Shown: one piece after another, positions 40,504-41,518 of the stretch
How the letters are laid out: the number at the start of each line of letters is the position of its first letter
How positions within the stretch are numbered: the first letter of the stretch is position 1
NCBI GenBank assembly: GCA_002292945.1
Contig: DBCG01000054.1
Span: forward strand, 11,319 to 52,836
DNA from: Proteobacteria bacterium UBA964
GTDB taxonomy: Bacteria > Pseudomonadota > Gammaproteobacteria > Steroidobacterales > Steroidobacteraceae
DNA length: 41,518 nucleotides
Direction: 5' to 3'
Program-made: the position numbers and the translations under genes
The notes under the pieces: model-generated
What the model saw: the letters and a program-made list of their open reading frames with translations, nothing else
What the model was told of the DNA's origin: nothing
Databases searched by the model: none

Positions 40504-41518
40504 GTGCGCAAGCCCGGCAAGTCGCGGAACAGCTCGAGCGAGGCGGGGTTGGCGAGCGCCGCGGTGTTGCTGACGGGACGACCATGGACGACCTCACGCA
40601 CCGCAAGCTCCACCGTCTTGCCGCTCAAGGTGCGCGGGATGTCGTCCACGGCGATGATCCGTGCAGGTACATGCCGCGGTGAGGTGCTGCTGCGGATCGT
40701 GTCGCTGATGCGCTTGCGCAGCGCCTCATCGAGGGTCGTGCCGTCGCGCAAGCGCACGAACAGCACCACCCGTTCCTCTCCCTGCCAAGCTTGTCCGATG
40801 CAGACCGATTCGAGGACCTCCGGGACTTTTTCGACCTGGCGGTAGATCTCGGCGGTGCCGATGCGGACGCCGCCCGGATTGAGCACGGCGTCCGATCGGC
40901 CGTGGATCGCGAGGGCGCCGCGTGCGTTGCGCGACGCGAAATCGCCATGGTGCCAGACACCGGGCCAGCGCTCGAAGTACGCGGCCCGGTAGCGTTTGCC
41001 CTCGGGATCGTCCCAGAAGCCGATCGGCATCGAGGGGAAAGGTCGACGGCAGACAAGTTCACCCAGTTCGCCGGGCGGCAGCGCAAGGCCGTCGGGGCCC
41101 GCGACATCGGTCGCCATGCCCAACCCGGCGCATTGGATCTCGCCGCGGTACACCGGCGCGGTGGGATCGCCGAGGCAGAAGCAGGAGATGATGTCGGTGC
41201 CACCGGAGATCGAGGCGAGGTGAACCTCGTGCTTGACCGATGCGTAGACGAAATCGAAGCCCTCGGGCGCGAGCGGGGCACCCGTGCTGAGCACGGTGCG
41301 CAGTGCGGCCAGGCCGCCGAGCGCCGGATCGCGTGCAGGCGCGTAGCCCTGCTTCGCGAGCGCCGTCAGGTAGCGTGGGCTGGTACCGAAGGCGGTCGCT
41401 TGTTCATCGGCCGCAAGACGCCAGAGGATGTCGGGAGCCGGATGCAGCGGCGAACCGTCGTACAGCAGCAAGGTCGCGCCCGTGGCCAAGCCGCTCACCA
41501 GCCAGTTCCACATCATCC
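40500..41518 (-). CDS. Acetoacetyl-CoA synthetase (partial, N-terminus outside window)
   Basis: C-terminal 339 residues of an ANL-superfamily acyl-CoA ligase. The segments WMMWNWLVSGLATGATLLLYDGSP-like (seen here from MMWNWL), SGGTDIISCFCLGDP and YRGEIQCAGLGM are characteristic of acetoacetate-CoA ligase, which activates acetoacetate with ATP for ketone-body or polyhydroxybutyrate metabolism. The hinge motif GRSDAVLNPGGVRIGTAEIY and the catalytic-lysine motif TLSGKTVE near the end are intact. The frame runs off the right edge of the window, so roughly the first half, with the P-loop, is missing from view, not necessarily truncated in the genome. Confidence 0.9.
   Translation of the reverse strand, partial: MMWNWLVSGLATGATLLLYDGSPLHPAPDILWRLAADEQATAFGTSPRYLTALAKQGYAPARDPALGGLAALRTVLSTGAPLAPEGFDFVYASVKHEVHLASISGGTDIISCFCLGDPTAPVYRGEIQCAGLGMATDVAGPDGLALPPGELGELVCRRPFPSMPIGFWDDPEGKRYRAAYFERWPGVWHHGDFASRNARGALAIHGRSDAVLNPGGVRIGTAEIYRQVEKVPEVLESVCIGQAWQGEERVVLFVRLRDGTTLDEALRKRISDTIRSSTSPRHVPARIIAVDDIPRTLSGKTVELAVREVVHGRPVSNTAALANPASLELFRDLPGLRT

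Noticed and set aside
1..41518. Mobile elements, CRISPR arrays, tRNA or rRNA genes, toxin-antitoxin or phage-defence modules
   Set aside because: I saw no transposase or integrase motifs, no regularly spaced repeats with spacers and no tRNA-like cloverleaf. Gaps between genes are too short for hidden modules.

Overview
This is a GC-rich, gene-dense stretch of bacterial chromosome made almost entirely of housekeeping genes. Gene content and order point to a gammaproteobacterium. The block lptD-surA-pdxA-rsmA-apaH is divergent from amgK-murU, and mreB-mreC-mreD-mrdA-rodA-mltB-rlpA-dacA is divergent from gatC-gatA-gatB. Both layouts resemble Pseudomonas/Xanthomonas-type genomes. LptD/SurA and three predicted lipoprotein or anchored envelope enzymes indicate an outer membrane. 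The species cannot be named from the sequence alone; a high-GC Xanthomonadales/Nevskiales/Steroidobacter-like lineage is an inference.

Layout. 11-10283 (+): transketolase, gap, pgk and pyk, then, through 4-nt overlaps or a 2-nt gap, a periplasmic penicillin-acylase-family hydrolase, a MoxR AAA ATPase and a CoxE-like VWA protein. 10295-11464 (-): patatin-like lipase. 11552-13171 (+): an exported PrxQ-type peroxiredoxin and a Tat-exported DUF1838-like protein. 13187-21098 (-): class I fumarase, then apaH, rsmA, pdxA, surA and lptD. 21134-25120 (+): amgK-murU (MurNAc recycling), lipA-lipB (lipoate) and folE. 25129-34925 (-): ybeD, a D-amino-acid transaminase, dacA, rlpA, mltB, rodA, mrdA, mreD, mreC and mreB, a cell-shape and peptidoglycan operon. 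35090-39361 (+): gatC-gatA-gatB and hslO (Hsp33). 39379-41518 (-): zapE and the C-terminal half of an acetoacetyl-CoA synthetase cut by the window edge.

Functional picture. The first block covers the non-oxidative pentose phosphate step and lower glycolysis. The middle covers outer-membrane biogenesis, cell-wall sugar salvage and lipoylation. The long minus-strand block holds most of the elongasome with its peptidoglycan-trimming enzymes. GatCAB indicates indirect amidation of tRNA-Gln and/or tRNA-Asn.

I found no mobile element, CRISPR array, rRNA or tRNA, and no gene-free stretch longer than about 170 bases. I see no clear new multi-gene system. The items most worth a second look are short-scale: tandem repeats placed at translation starts (before gap, between pgk and pyk, and at the gatB start, where every repeat unit brings a new in-frame ATG); hairpins with a stop codon in the loop at the four tail-to-tail junctions; a perfect palindrome holding TATAAT on both strands between lptD and amgK; and the acylase-MoxR-VWA cassette translationally coupled to pyruvate kinase.
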